NCBI RefSeq assembly: GCF_900113285.1
Contig: NZ_FOOT01000005.1
Location: 310,001 to 374,000, forward strand
Source of the DNA: Pontibacter chinhatensis
GTDB lineage: Bacteria; Bacteroidota; Bacteroidia; Cytophagales; Hymenobacteraceae
Direction of reading: 5' to 3'
DNA: 64,000 bases
The position numbers were made by a program, and so were the translations under genes. Shown here in pieces: positions 46,926-56,900 of the stretch. The notes under the pieces were generated by a model that ran no database searches, was not told where the DNA came from, and was given only the letters and a program-made list of their open reading frames with translations. Position 1 is the stretch's first letter. The number at the start of each line of letters is the position of its first letter.

Positions 46926-47265
46926 AGTTCCAATTTGGTAGTATACTTATATACTCCAAAAAAATTCTGACAAATATAATTTATAAATTATAAACAAATA
47001 ATTATACTTTAAGTATATGACTTTAGTGCCTTTTCATTCTCTATGGATAGATGAAGGTGAAATATTAAAGGCAAGCAATTCATATGCATAATCAATATAA
47101 TTGTTGAACCATATAAAGATTTGTGTAGAGTTGTGTTAGTCACCTGCGCTTAGACAATTCTAATCGGTAACTGAGAAAGCTGCTACAGCAATTTTCAGGA
47201 TAAACCTTTAAATAATTATAAGTATATCTCGTCAGATATTAATGATTTAACATCAGCGGCACTTC
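46926..47265. promoter_or_regulatory. AT-rich spacer with motif palindrome
   Basis: This 340-base non-coding region lies between two glycosyltransferase genes. It contains TATACTT at 46943 and a perfect 15-base palindrome TATACTTTAAGTATA at 47003-47017, made of two inverted heptamers around one base. A further AAGTATA lies near 47220. The spacer may hold a terminator for the upstream genes and a promoter for the downstream block. No consensus promoter was recognised. Confidence 0.45.
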
Positions 47266-48537
47266 ATGAATATCCTACACGTCATAGCAAGTATGGATCC
47301 CGTTCAGGGAGGGCCATGTCAGGTTGTACGTGATATTATACCTGAAATCGAGAAGCTGGGTGCCCGGAGCGAGGTTGTATGTCTTGACGAGCCACAGGCC
47401 ACCTATCCAGCTAAAGATGAGTTCCGAATTCACGCTCTCGGACCAAAAAGTGGGCCTTGGCAATACAGTGCAAAATTAGTTCCGTGGCTATTAGCAAATT
47501 TGAGCTGTTTCGATGCTGTTGTGGTGCATGGGCTTTGGCTATACCACGGGTATGCAGTAAGAAAAGCTGCCAACCTTCTAAAAAAGCGTCAGGAAACGAT
47601 AGGAGAAAGTCAGAATAATATTAAAGTATATGTAATGCCTCATGGGATGCTAGATCCATACTTTCAGCGGGCCAAAGAAAGGAAGTTAAAGGCAGTCAGA
47701 AATTGGTTTTACTGGAAGCTAGTGGAAAGTCATTTAGTAAATGAGGCAGATGCGCTACTCTTCACCTGTGAACAGGAACTGCAGCTGGCACGTGAACCCT
47801 TCCGCCCCTACTCACCAAGGCAGGAGGTAAATGTGGGATACGGCATTGCTGCTCCCCCCGCATTCGAACAGGAAATGCAGCAGGCTTTTGCGCAACAATG
47901 CCCGCAGTTACAAGGACAGCCATATTTCCTTTTCCTAAGCAGGATTCATGATAAAAAAGGCGTTGACTTGCTAATTAGAGCCTATGCCTTTATACGCGCC
48001 AACAAGCTAAAGTCGAAAGCAGAGCCTGTGCTGATAAGTTCTACAGTTGATGAGATAGTTGAAACGATGCCTGTAGAAATTAACTTTCCAAAGCTGGTCA
48101 TTGCTGGGCCAGGGCTGGAAACACCCTATGGGCTTTCCATTCAAGAATTAGTGGATGAATTTTCCGAACTCCATGGCTCAGTTTTATTTCCTGGCATGCT
48201 GATGGGCGCGGCTAAATGGGGTGCTTTTTATGGTTGCGAAGCCTTTATACTTCCAAGTCACCAGGAAAACTTCGGTATAGCTGTAGTAGAGGCGCTGGCC
48301 TGTGGTAAACCCGTCTTAATATCAGATCAAGTGAATATCTGGAAAGAGATTAGAGACGGAGAGGGTGGATTAGTGGCGAAGGACACACTGGAAGGTACTC
48401 AGCAGATGCTGCAAGAATGGCAGTCTCTGCCTGATACCTCTAGAGAGACAATGGGGCTAAAAGCCAGAGAAACATTCAAGAAATGTTTTGCTATACCGCC
48501 GGCTGCACAACGGTTTTTAAGTGCTGTAGAAGTGTAA
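47266..48537 (+). CDS. GT4 glycosyltransferase E
   Basis: This 423-residue GT-B fold glycosyltransferase begins MNILHVIASMDPVQGGPCQVVRD, typical of family 4. The donor domain has FLFLSRIHDKKGVDLLIRAY and the motif SHQENFGIAVVEALACGKPV. It opens the last block of glycan genes after the 340-base spacer. Confidence 0.87.
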   Translation: MNILHVIASMDPVQGGPCQVVRDIIPEIEKLGARSEVVCLDEPQATYPAKDEFRIHALGPKSGPWQYSAKLVPWLLANLSCFDAVVVHGLWLYHGYAVRKAANLLKKRQETIGESQNNIKVYVMPHGMLDPYFQRAKERKLKAVRNWFYWKLVESHLVNEADALLFTCEQELQLAREPFRPYSPRQEVNVGYGIAAPPAFEQEMQQAFAQQCPQLQGQPYFLFLSRIHDKKGVDLLIRAYAFIRANKLKSKAEPVLISSTVDEIVETMPVEINFPKLVIAGPGLETPYGLSIQELVDEFSELHGSVLFPGMLMGAAKWGAFYGCEAFILPSHQENFGIAVVEALACGKPVLISDQVNIWKEIRDGEGGLVAKDTLEGTQQMLQEWQSLPDTSRETMGLKARETFKKCFAIPPAAQRFLSAVEV

Positions 48538-48583
48538 AGTTGAGATGCCTGTAAGAGCAAAGAGCCATTAAAGATTATACTTT

Positions 48584-49162
48584 ATGCACAACCAGGATAC
48601 ATTTGTAGGTGCCTCATTTTCCTTGGGTAATCGGCTGGGCAGGGTTATCTGGGGAGTGGTTGTACTGCTTTTGTTCAGATATTCTCCTAAACCCTTCCAC
48701 AGTTGGAGGGCATTTCTTTTGAGGTTATTTGGGGCAAAAGTAGGGCGTGGGGTGCATGTTTATCCGCAGGTCAAAATCTGGGCACCTTGGAACCTGGAAC
48801 TTGCAGATGAATGCGGAATTGGAAATGGCACTAATCTGTATTCCATGGGCAAAATATTCATAGGTAAAAGGGCTGTGGTTTCACAGGGAGCTCATTTAGT
48901 TGCAGGCACCCACGACTATACCAAGCCAGGTTTTCCCTTAGTTACAAAGCCGATTCTAGTAGGCGACCATGCCTGGATAGCTGCAGAAGCATTTATTCAC
49001 CCAGGTATAATTATAGGTGAAGGGAGCGTGATAGCTGCCAGGTCCGTTGTAACAAGAAACATGCCTGCCTGGATGGTTTGCGGGGGGCATCCTTGTAAAC
49101 CTATTAAGGAGAGAATTCTGGAGGGGTACAGGCCAGAGAACGAAATTGTTAAAGCATCATAA
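48584..49162 (+). CDS. WcaF-like hexapeptide acetyltransferase
   Basis: This 192-residue acyltransferase has the N-terminal FRYSPKPFHSWRAFLLRLFGAKVG segment of the WcaF/colanic acid type, followed by beta-helix repeats. The catalytic His lies in VAGTHDYTKPGFPLV, and VCGGHPCKPIKERI closes the fold. TATACTT lies immediately before the start codon (48576-48582). It probably O-acetylates the exopolysaccharide. Confidence 0.87.
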   Translation: MHNQDTFVGASFSLGNRLGRVIWGVVVLLLFRYSPKPFHSWRAFLLRLFGAKVGRGVHVYPQVKIWAPWNLELADECGIGNGTNLYSMGKIFIGKRAVVSQGAHLVAGTHDYTKPGFPLVTKPILVGDHAWIAAEAFIHPGIIIGEGSVIAARSVVTRNMPAWMVCGGHPCKPIKERILEGYRPENEIVKAS

Positions 49163-49171
49163 TTTGTAAGT

Positions 49172-50059
49172 ATGATTTCTGTAGTGATACTTACCAAAAA
49201 CGAAGAGCGTGACCTGCCTGTATGCCTTGCATCATTGGGTTGGTGTTATGATGTGCATGTACTCGACTCAGGTAGTACAGACAGAACCTGCGAAGTCGCG
49301 GAGCACTATGGTGCAAAGGTGAGCCATCATGCTTTTGAGAGCTTCGGCAAGCAACGAAATTACGCTTTAGATAATCTGGATATACAGCATGATTGGGTGC
49401 TGTTCCTGGATGCTGATGAGGTAGTGACAGAGCAGTTTCAGGCAGCGATTATGGCTGCGGTCAGTTCTTCTGATGAGGAGGTGGCCGGTTTCTACTGCTG
49501 CTGGAAAATGATGCTGGAAGGCAAATGGTTGAAGCGTTGTGGTAATTTCCCAAAATGGCAGTTCAGGTTGCTGAGAAGGGGAAAAGCAAGGTTCATAGAC
49601 TTTGGGCATGGCCAGAAGGAGGGCGAGACTCTTGGGCGTATCGAATACATTGCCGAACCATACTTGCATTACAGTTTCTCGAAAGGATGGGCGCAGTGGA
49701 TTGAGAGGCATAACAAGTACTCGTGCCAGGAAGCGGCTGCCAGGCTCTATACACCCCCACCTTGGCGGAAAGTTTTTTCCAGGCACGGTAGTGTCCGTAA
49801 CCCGGCATTGAAATCCTGGCTTAGCAGGGTGCCGGGCTGGCCGGTGCTTCACTTTTTGCAAGCCTATGTGTTTAACCTAGGGTTTTTAGAGGGAACACCA
49901 GGGTTAATATACTGCATCAATATGAGCTACCACGAATTCCTGATACAGATAAAAATGAGGGAAATAAGGAAAAGAAAGTATAACCTCAATTTGGCAGAGT
50001 ATGAAAACTCTGCAGTGAAAGAAGCTCCGAGCTATAGTAAGCATAGGGCTCCGGTTTGA
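49172..50059 (+). CDS. GT2 glycosyltransferase (WaaE/KdtX-like)
   Basis: This 295-residue GT-A fold enzyme starts ISVVILTKNEERDLPVCL, has VLDSGSTDRT and the DxD in WVLFLDADEVVT, and a W-rich acceptor region (GFYCCWKMMLEGKWLKRCG). This is the WaaE-type subgroup that often adds glucose to lipopolysaccharide core, though here it lies in the exopolysaccharide locus. It starts nine bases after the acetyltransferase. Confidence 0.85.
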   Translation: MISVVILTKNEERDLPVCLASLGWCYDVHVLDSGSTDRTCEVAEHYGAKVSHHAFESFGKQRNYALDNLDIQHDWVLFLDADEVVTEQFQAAIMAAVSSSDEEVAGFYCCWKMMLEGKWLKRCGNFPKWQFRLLRRGKARFIDFGHGQKEGETLGRIEYIAEPYLHYSFSKGWAQWIERHNKYSCQEAAARLYTPPPWRKVFSRHGSVRNPALKSWLSRVPGWPVLHFLQAYVFNLGFLEGTPGLIYCINMSYHEFLIQIKMREIRKRKYNLNLAEYENSAVKEAPSYSKHRAPV

Positions 50060-50363
50060 AGATGAAATTCTATAAAGCTCTACTAATTTATACTTATACT
50101 TCCCTTTAAGCCAATACCCTACGGCTCATGAGGTGACTGAGCAAAGCCTGTTTGCGATAAGCAAGCTAACTGCTACAACTTAATAAAGCACAAGCAAAAG
50201 AGATGTACCTGTTGCCACACAGGTTGTCTTTCTTACCCTACTACACCCTTCTTCGATTTTTACAATTACGTTCACCCATTTCGCATAAGTATTGGATTAA
50301 GAGGCGCTGTTCCTGCCTTTTCTTAATCCTGTTATACTTGAGTTGTACCTATTTCTTAAGAAT

Positions 50364-51680
50364 ATGAATAAAAGAGTGTTACTGATAGGGTATAATTTCT
50401 ACCCAGAGCCCACTGGAATCGGTAGATATAGTGGGGAGCAGATTTATTGGTTGGCGCAAAATGGGTACGACTGCACCGTATTAGCCTCCTATCCCTACTA
50501 TCCCTTTTGGAAAGTGCAAGATCCGTACACGCAGGATAAACTATGGTATAAACTAGAAGAAAAGTGTTTTGAATCGGGAGGCAGAATAGCTGTTCACCGT
50601 TGCCCTATGTTTATTCCGAAGAACCCAACAGGTTTAAAAAGGGTGTTGCTCGATTTGTCATTCTTCATTACAGCGTTCTTCAGACTGTTATACTTGCTGC
50701 CCGGTAAAAGATTCGATTTTACCATTACCATACTGCCTTCTGTAAGTCTCGGACTTCTCGGGGTTTTCTACAAAAAGATCAGAGGTACAAGATTGATTTG
50801 TCATGTACATGATTTACAGATAGAGGCTGCAAGAGATTTGAATTTAATCAAGTCCGAAACTGCTATTCGCCTCCTATTCAAATTAGAGAAATTTATTTTC
50901 GACAGGTGCGATAAGATTACGTGTGTAGGGGAGGGAATGGCCAAAAAAGTGAAGGCGAAGGCGCTGAAAGAAATTTCTTTGTTCTTCAACACGACTGATT
51001 TAGAACAGTTTTTCCCGACCCATAACCGGAATGATTTAAAACAGGACTATGGCTTCCTTTCGGATGATACGGTGATTCTTTATTCTGGCGCTATCGGAGA
51101 AAAGCAAGGTATTGAGGCTATACTTTACGCGGCTAAAGAAAACGCCCATCATCAGAAACTGAAATTTGTCATCTGCGGGTCAGGACCTTATAAAGAAAGA
51201 CTACAGGGCTTGGCAAAGGAAATGCAGTTGCAGAATGTCTTCTTTCTGCCGCTTCAGCCAATGGAAAAGCTAAACCAGTTTCTCAACATGGCAGATATAC
51301 ACCTGATCGTACAGAAGGCCAATGCGGGGGATCTGGTTATGCCATCCAAACTTAATACAGTTTTAGCAATCGGAGGCTTGGCTTTGGTAACTGCTAATGC
51401 AGGTTCGGGCATGCATACCCTAATACAAAAGCACGACATGGGAATAGTAGTTGATGCCGAAAACCAACAAGCCTTAAACGACGGGATAACCAGCGCCCTG
51501 AGCGCTAATGCAGAAATATTGAGGCAAAATGCACGAACATACGCTGAGTCTTACCTTTCCATTGGCAGGATAATGAGAAGTTTCGAAGAATCATGCCTTA
51601 GCTCAGGTCCTGATGTAAGGCATACCCTGGAGCCAGTTAACGCCCACTTGCAGCATACACAGCCTCAAACGATTGAATAA
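50364..51680 (+). CDS. WcaI-like GT4 glycosyltransferase
   Basis: This GT-B fold enzyme has about 438 residues. The preferred start is the ATG at 50364 ([20 protein letters not shown]); a TTG at 50343 would add a short tail without conservation. The N-terminus and the [14 protein letters not shown] segment are characteristic of colanic acid fucosyltransferase WcaI. The donor domain has [16 protein letters not shown]. With GDP-fucose synthase encoded 59 bases downstream, fucose transfer is plausible (inference). Confidence 0.83.
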   Translation: MNKRVLLIGYNFYPEPTGIGRYSGEQIYWLAQNGYDCTVLASYPYYPFWKVQDPYTQDKLWYKLEEKCFESGGRIAVHRCPMFIPKNPTGLKRVLLDLSFFITAFFRLLYLLPGKRFDFTITILPSVSLGLLGVFYKKIRGTRLICHVHDLQIEAARDLNLIKSETAIRLLFKLEKFIFDRCDKITCVGEGMAKKVKAKALKEISLFFNTTDLEQFFPTHNRNDLKQDYGFLSDDTVILYSGAIGEKQGIEAILYAAKENAHHQKLKFVICGSGPYKERLQGLAKEMQLQNVFFLPLQPMEKLNQFLNMADIHLIVQKANAGDLVMPSKLNTVLAIGGLALVTANAGSGMHTLIQKHDMGIVVDAENQQALNDGITSALSANAEILRQNARTYAESYLSIGRIMRSFEESCLSSGPDVRHTLEPVNAHLQHTQPQTIE

Positions 51681-51739
51681 CCAAACCAACTTTTAAAGAC
51701 GATAATAAATTAATTGAAGAACATCTCAGCAGCACCATC

Positions 51740-52693
51740 ATGAATAGAACTGATAAAGTATTCGTGGCAGGCCACAACGGTATGGTTGGCTCAGCCATTA
51801 TGAGGAAACTAGAGTCCTTGGGCTACTCTAATATCGTCGTAAGAAGCTCCAAGGAACTGGATCTAAGGAACCAGCAACAGGTGAACAAATTCTTCGCCGA
51901 AGAAAAACCGGATTATGTCTTTCTGGCAGCTGCTAAGGTAGGGGGGATTATCGCCAACAGTACTTATCAGGCGGAGTTTATTTATGATAATCTTATGATT
52001 CAGAACAACGTTATTCATGCTGCCTATTTGAATAATGTAAAGAAGTTGCTGTTCATGGGTTCATCCTGCATTTACCCAAAATTCTGTCCCCAACCTATAA
52101 AAGAAGAATACCTTCTGACAGGCACGATAGAACCAACGAATGAACCCTACGCCATCGCAAAAATTGCGGGTATCAAGCTATGCAATTATTACAGGGCGCA
52201 GTATGGCTGCAACTTTATCTCGGTCATGCCCACCAATATCTATGGCCCGAATGATAATTATGACTTGCAGAACTCCCATGTTTTACCAGCTCTCATAAGA
52301 AAGTTTATCATAGCCCGTAACAGAAAAGAACCTTCTGTGCTGCTTTGGGGAAGTGGCACACCCAGGAGAGAATTCTTGCATGCTGATGATCTGGCAGATG
52401 CTCTTTTGTTTTTGATGGAGACCTATAATGAAGGTGGCTTTATAAACATAGGCACTGGAAAAGATATCAGTATACTGGAACTAGCCAGGCTTGTACAGAA
52501 GGTTGTCGAGTATGAAGGCGACATTCTCACAGATACAACCAAACCTGATGGTACTCCCAGAAAGCTGATGGACGTATCAAGGCTGCTTGCAATGGGCTGG
52601 GAAGCAAAAATATCCTTGGAGGAAGGTATAAGCAAAGCCCTTTTGGAAGCGAGGGAAAAGGACTGGGCACTGGAAGGAATGGAAGCTAACTAG
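51740..52693 (+). CDS. fcl: GDP-L-fucose synthase
   Basis: This 317-residue bifunctional epimerase/reductase converts GDP-4-keto-6-deoxymannose to GDP-L-fucose. The NADPH motif [13 protein letters not shown], the [14 protein letters not shown] segment with the catalytic Ser and Cys, and the Tyr-Lys pair in [10 protein letters not shown] are all present. The partner GDP-mannose dehydratase (gmd) is not in the window and must lie elsewhere. It is the last gene of the glycan locus. Confidence 0.95.
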   Translation: MNRTDKVFVAGHNGMVGSAIMRKLESLGYSNIVVRSSKELDLRNQQQVNKFFAEEKPDYVFLAAAKVGGIIANSTYQAEFIYDNLMIQNNVIHAAYLNNVKKLLFMGSSCIYPKFCPQPIKEEYLLTGTIEPTNEPYAIAKIAGIKLCNYYRAQYGCNFISVMPTNIYGPNDNYDLQNSHVLPALIRKFIIARNRKEPSVLLWGSGTPRREFLHADDLADALLFLMETYNEGGFINIGTGKDISILELARLVQKVVEYEGDILTDTTKPDGTPRKLMDVSRLLAMGWEAKISLEEGISKALLEAREKDWALEGMEAN

Positions 52694-52790
52694 CTAAGTT
52701 TACGCTACAAATAGTCGCTCAAAGTATAATTATTTAACCAATTGAAGTACAGGTGTCTGTTTAGCTTCAGGCTGTATATCTTCTTTCTCT

Positions 52791-53489
52791 ATGAAACTCG
52801 TCCTCTTTTTGCTGCTGTTAATGTTTTATACTTTCCCAGTAGTAGCCTACACCTGTCGGGTGCAGGGGAGCATGTTGGACTACTTGGCAGATTCCCTTAG
52901 CGAAGACAGCACCCGCCAAAGTATAGGCACGAATAAAGCAGCAATGGAGCGGAAGGTGAGGTTTGGCGTTAAAATTTCTGGAGGGATGTCTAACATGAAT
53001 TTTAATAAAGGGTTTCCTAAACCTGCCAATCCGGTAGATGCCTCATGGAATGTAAGTATAGGTGTGGGAGGGGTGTTAGAGGTGCCGCTTTATAAAAATC
53101 TGTACCTGCAACAGGAATACCTATATGCTGATTTAGGCGGAGAGTCGAAGGAGCAAGGGCTTAAGTATAGGCTTGGTTACCTGTCTTTGCCCGTCCTTTT
53201 CAAATATCAGTTAAACCGGAATGTTGTCTTTCTGGCGGGTTCTCAGTTTGACTTGCTGCTGTACGCCAATGAGCGGCATGAAGGTAACCTCACTAATATT
53301 ATGCACGAAACAGAGGAGAGAAATATTGGTCTGATAGCTGGGTTGGAGTATAAACTAACAGAAATTTTATACTTGGATGCCCGTGTCATGCACGGCATCA
53401 ACCACATAGGTATAGAGTATGGCGGTACTTCCAGGGAGTTTAAGTGGGAGTCACTACAACTGTCAGTTGTGGTAAGGCCTTTCAAATAA
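52791..53489 (+). CDS. Outer-membrane beta-barrel protein
   Basis: This 232-residue secreted protein has a signal peptide (MKLVLFLLLLMFYTFPVVA). From residue ~60 it shows alternating beta strands such as VRFGVKISGGMSNMNF and LYLQQEYLYADLGG, and it ends SLQLSVVVRPFK, with the terminal aromatic typical of barrels. It resembles the PorT/OmpA-like eight-strand barrels of Bacteroidota. Its function is unknown; the position after the glycan locus is suggestive only. Confidence 0.75.
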   Translation: MKLVLFLLLLMFYTFPVVAYTCRVQGSMLDYLADSLSEDSTRQSIGTNKAAMERKVRFGVKISGGMSNMNFNKGFPKPANPVDASWNVSIGVGGVLEVPLYKNLYLQQEYLYADLGGESKEQGLKYRLGYLSLPVLFKYQLNRNVVFLAGSQFDLLLYANERHEGNLTNIMHETEERNIGLIAGLEYKLTEILYLDARVMHGINHIGIEYGGTSREFKWESLQLSVVVRPFK

Positions 53490-53982
53490 AGTTAGCACAA
53501 CTTAGACATATCTTTTAAGGCTATCTGCTTTTCATCGATTTATACTCTGATATCTTTTTATTGGTATTTATTTATGATTCTTTATTATTTATACTCTAGA
53601 TTATCTTAGTTCTGCACTACAAAAGTATATCCTCACCAATAAATGCAGCAAAAATCCTTCCTCTATATAATTGCATATATCCAATAAAAAATTATATTCG
53701 TAATATAAACACACCCTTTAAGTTAAAGCCTGCACCTCATGCATTGCTTTGATAATAACCATAATTCTGCAGCTCAACCTGAGTAACACTGATTTTGAGC
53801 ATCAAACTCAAAATATCAGGATGTTTTTAATATGTTTTATCAAAAGGCCTGCCTATTAAGGCAAGGTAAAGTTGATACTTCATTCGTTGTGTCTTTGCAA
53901 TAATCATTGCAAACAAACCTGTCTGTACCGCATACGAGCGTGCCTAGCATCGATTACTTAGATATATCCTAAAATAAGTACC
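53490..53982. other. Long non-coding leader before the giant surface gene
   Basis: This 493-base AT-rich spacer contains no ORF that looks real. It holds a hairpin at 53789-53819, an AAGTATA copy near 53623 and probably the promoter of the 7-kb surface-protein gene. A TTTG-containing segment near 53900-53915 loosely resembles the Bacteroidota -7 element, but the match is too weak to call. Confidence 0.45.
53789..53819 (+). terminator. Hairpin followed by T-rich stretch
   Basis: CTGATTTTGAG and CTCAAAATATCAG pair around a seven-base loop with a two-base bulge and are followed by GATGTTTTTAA. It could be a terminator or leader structure. It lies 300 bases after the barrel gene, so a leader role for the next gene is as likely. 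Confidence 0.4.
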
Positions 53983-56900
53983 ATGAGCATGAAATCTACT
54001 GTCACGACTATGTGGAAGCAACTCTTCTTACACCTAATCATCGGATTCTCCATTATTGCTACCTATGCACAGCTTCAGGTGCATACTCCTGAAATTGAGG
54101 CATTTCAGGAGTTGGTAAGCAGTAACTCCCTACAAACGAAGTATACAGCTGACCGCCCGGACATCCAAGAAGGCAGTGCAAGTATTGACCCGGTTTATGC
54201 TAAGACTGATTTAAGTATAATTTCGGTAGGTAACACCTCTGATGCCTTCGACAAGGAAAAGGATTCAGGGTATACTTCTGCTTTGGCTTCAACAGACAAA
54301 GCCATTCTCCTAATAGGTTCAACAGCCAACAAGTTTAGCCAGTATTCATCAGAGATACTGATAGCGGAGGGATTAAATGGCTTTACAACCACCGATATTA
54401 CAGCCGTAACGGCGGAGATGCTAAATAGCTATGATGTTGTGATAGTGGGAAACATACCTCTAACCAGTGCTCAGGTAACCCTTCTGAGTAACTGGACCAC
54501 TTCAGGGGGGACACTCATAACTTTCAGGCCGGATGTCAAACTAGCTCCGCTTCTGGGCCTGACCCCAGCTAGCGGCACCTTAGCCAACAGGTATCTTCTT
54601 GTACACACGGCCACAGGGCCTGGAAAAGGTATAGTGAGCCAGACGATGCAATACCAGGGAGAGGCGGATCTGTATACAGTGAATAGTGCTAACAAGCTTG
54701 CTACCCTTTATTCTTCGGCCACCTCAGCCACAGTATATCCTGCGGTAACTATAAACTCTGTTGGAAACCAAGGGGGCGCGGCTGTCGCCTTTACTTATGA
54801 TCTGGCAAAATCTGTCATCTACACCCGCCAGGGTAACCCGCAGTGGGCTGGACAGAAAAGAGATGGCCAGGCGGGGCCTATACGTTCAGATGACCAGTTC
54901 TACCCGGATTGGATAGACTTCAGTAAAGTGATGATCCCGCAGGCTGATGAGCAGCAGCGCCTCTTAGCTAACATCATCACTTTAAATGCGCGTAAGCCTG
55001 TACCTCGCTTCTGGTATTTTCCGAGGGGGCTAAAAGCAGTTGTGGTTATGACGGGCGATGACCACGGAAACGGGGGTACTAAAGCGCGCTTCAATCAATA
55101 CCTCCGCCTCAGTTCAGATAACAGTGCAGAGGCAGTTGCCGATTGGCGTGCTATAAGAGGAACCTCGTACATTTATCCTAACACCCCCATATCGGATGCT
55201 GAGGCGAAAGCTTTTGAGCAACAGGGTTTTGAGGTCGCATTGCACCTCACCACTAACTGTGCGAATTTTACCCCAACCTCCTTAGAGCGGGACCTAACCA
55301 ACCAGTTAGCTGAGTTTAAAAGCCGCTACCCAAGTGTTGCTCCTCCTACAACAAACCGCACTCATTGTATAGCCTGGAGTGACTGGCATACGCAGCCTAA
55401 ATTGGAAGCCCCCAAAGGGATAAGGCTTGATGCCAACTATTATTACTGGCCAAGCCCCTGGGTTCAAGACCGCCCGGGCTTGTTTACAGGTTCAGGTATA
55501 CCTATGAGGTTTGCTGACCTTGATGGCGGACTAATTGACTGTTACCAGTTGACTACACAGATGACAGATGAGTCGGACCAGACCTTTCCATTTACTATTG
55601 ATCAACTGCTAAACAAAGCCTTGGGAAGCGAAGGATACTATGGAGCGTTCTGTGCTAACATGCACACAGACGCCAACACATCCGATGGGTCAGATGCCAT
55701 AATTGCCTCAGCAAAATCACGAGATGTACCGGTTATTTCCTCTAAGCAGCTTCTTACCTGGCTCGACGGGCGTAATGGTTCTTCCTTTAGTGCAATGAGC
55801 TGGAACGGAGGTGAGCTGCGTTTTACAGTGAGTGTGGCAAATGGAGCAAGAAGCTTACAGGGAATGCTTCCGATGACAGAAACGACCGGCCCGCTGGTTA
55901 AGCTAACACTTAATGGCGCGACAGTACCAATCGTTAAAACAGAGTTTATTAAGGGGGTGGAGTATGCCTTTTTCCCTGCTTCACCCGGGGAATATATAGC
56001 CACCTATGATGCAGATGCGCCGCAAAACCAGGCTCCTACGGTGAACATTACTGCCCCTGCCAACAACGCCACATTTACTGCGCCAGCTTCTATTACCATC
56101 ACAGCCAATGCCCTTGATTCGGATGGAGATGTCACTAGGGTTGAATTCTTTAGTGGAGAGCAGAAAATAGGAGAGGACACACAAGGCAATGACGGGTGGA
56201 GTTATACCTGGAACGGCGTACAAGCTAATACCTATACCCTAACTGCTAAGGCATATGATAACAATGGCGCTTCGACTACTTCGGCTCAGGTAACAATTGA
56301 AGTAGAAGCGGTATGCCCATGCTCAGTTTTTACACAGGCGTTTACGCCCTCAGGCAGTCTGCAGAATGATGGGCAGGCTATCCAGGTGGGCATGAAGTTC
56401 CGCTCCTCGGTGAACGGTTCTGTGACGGGTGTCAGGTTCTACAAGCAGACGGGCAACACGGGCACCCACACCGGCCAGCTCTACAGTAGCGGCGGCACGC
56501 TCCTGGCCTCGGTGGTGTTCCAGAACGAGACGGCCTCGGGCTGGCAGCAGGCGGCCTTCTCCTCGCCGGTGGCCGTCACGGCCGGCACCACCTACCTGAT
56601 TTCCTACCACTCGAGCGGGGGCGGCTACTCGGCCGACGACAACGGCTTCAGCCAGGCCGTGGTGAACGGGCCGCTGACGGGCCTGCAGAACGGGGTGGAC
56701 GGAGCCAACGGGGTGTACCGCTATACTTCCTCGCCGGCCTTCCCGACCAGCAACTTCCAGTCCAGCAACTACTTTGTCGACGTGGTGTTCGAGACAGGCA
56801 CCCAGCCCTCTAACCAGGCACCCACCGTGGCGATCACGGCTCCGGCCAACAACGCCTCCTTCACCGCGCCGGCAAGTATAGCTATCACGGCCTCGGCCTC

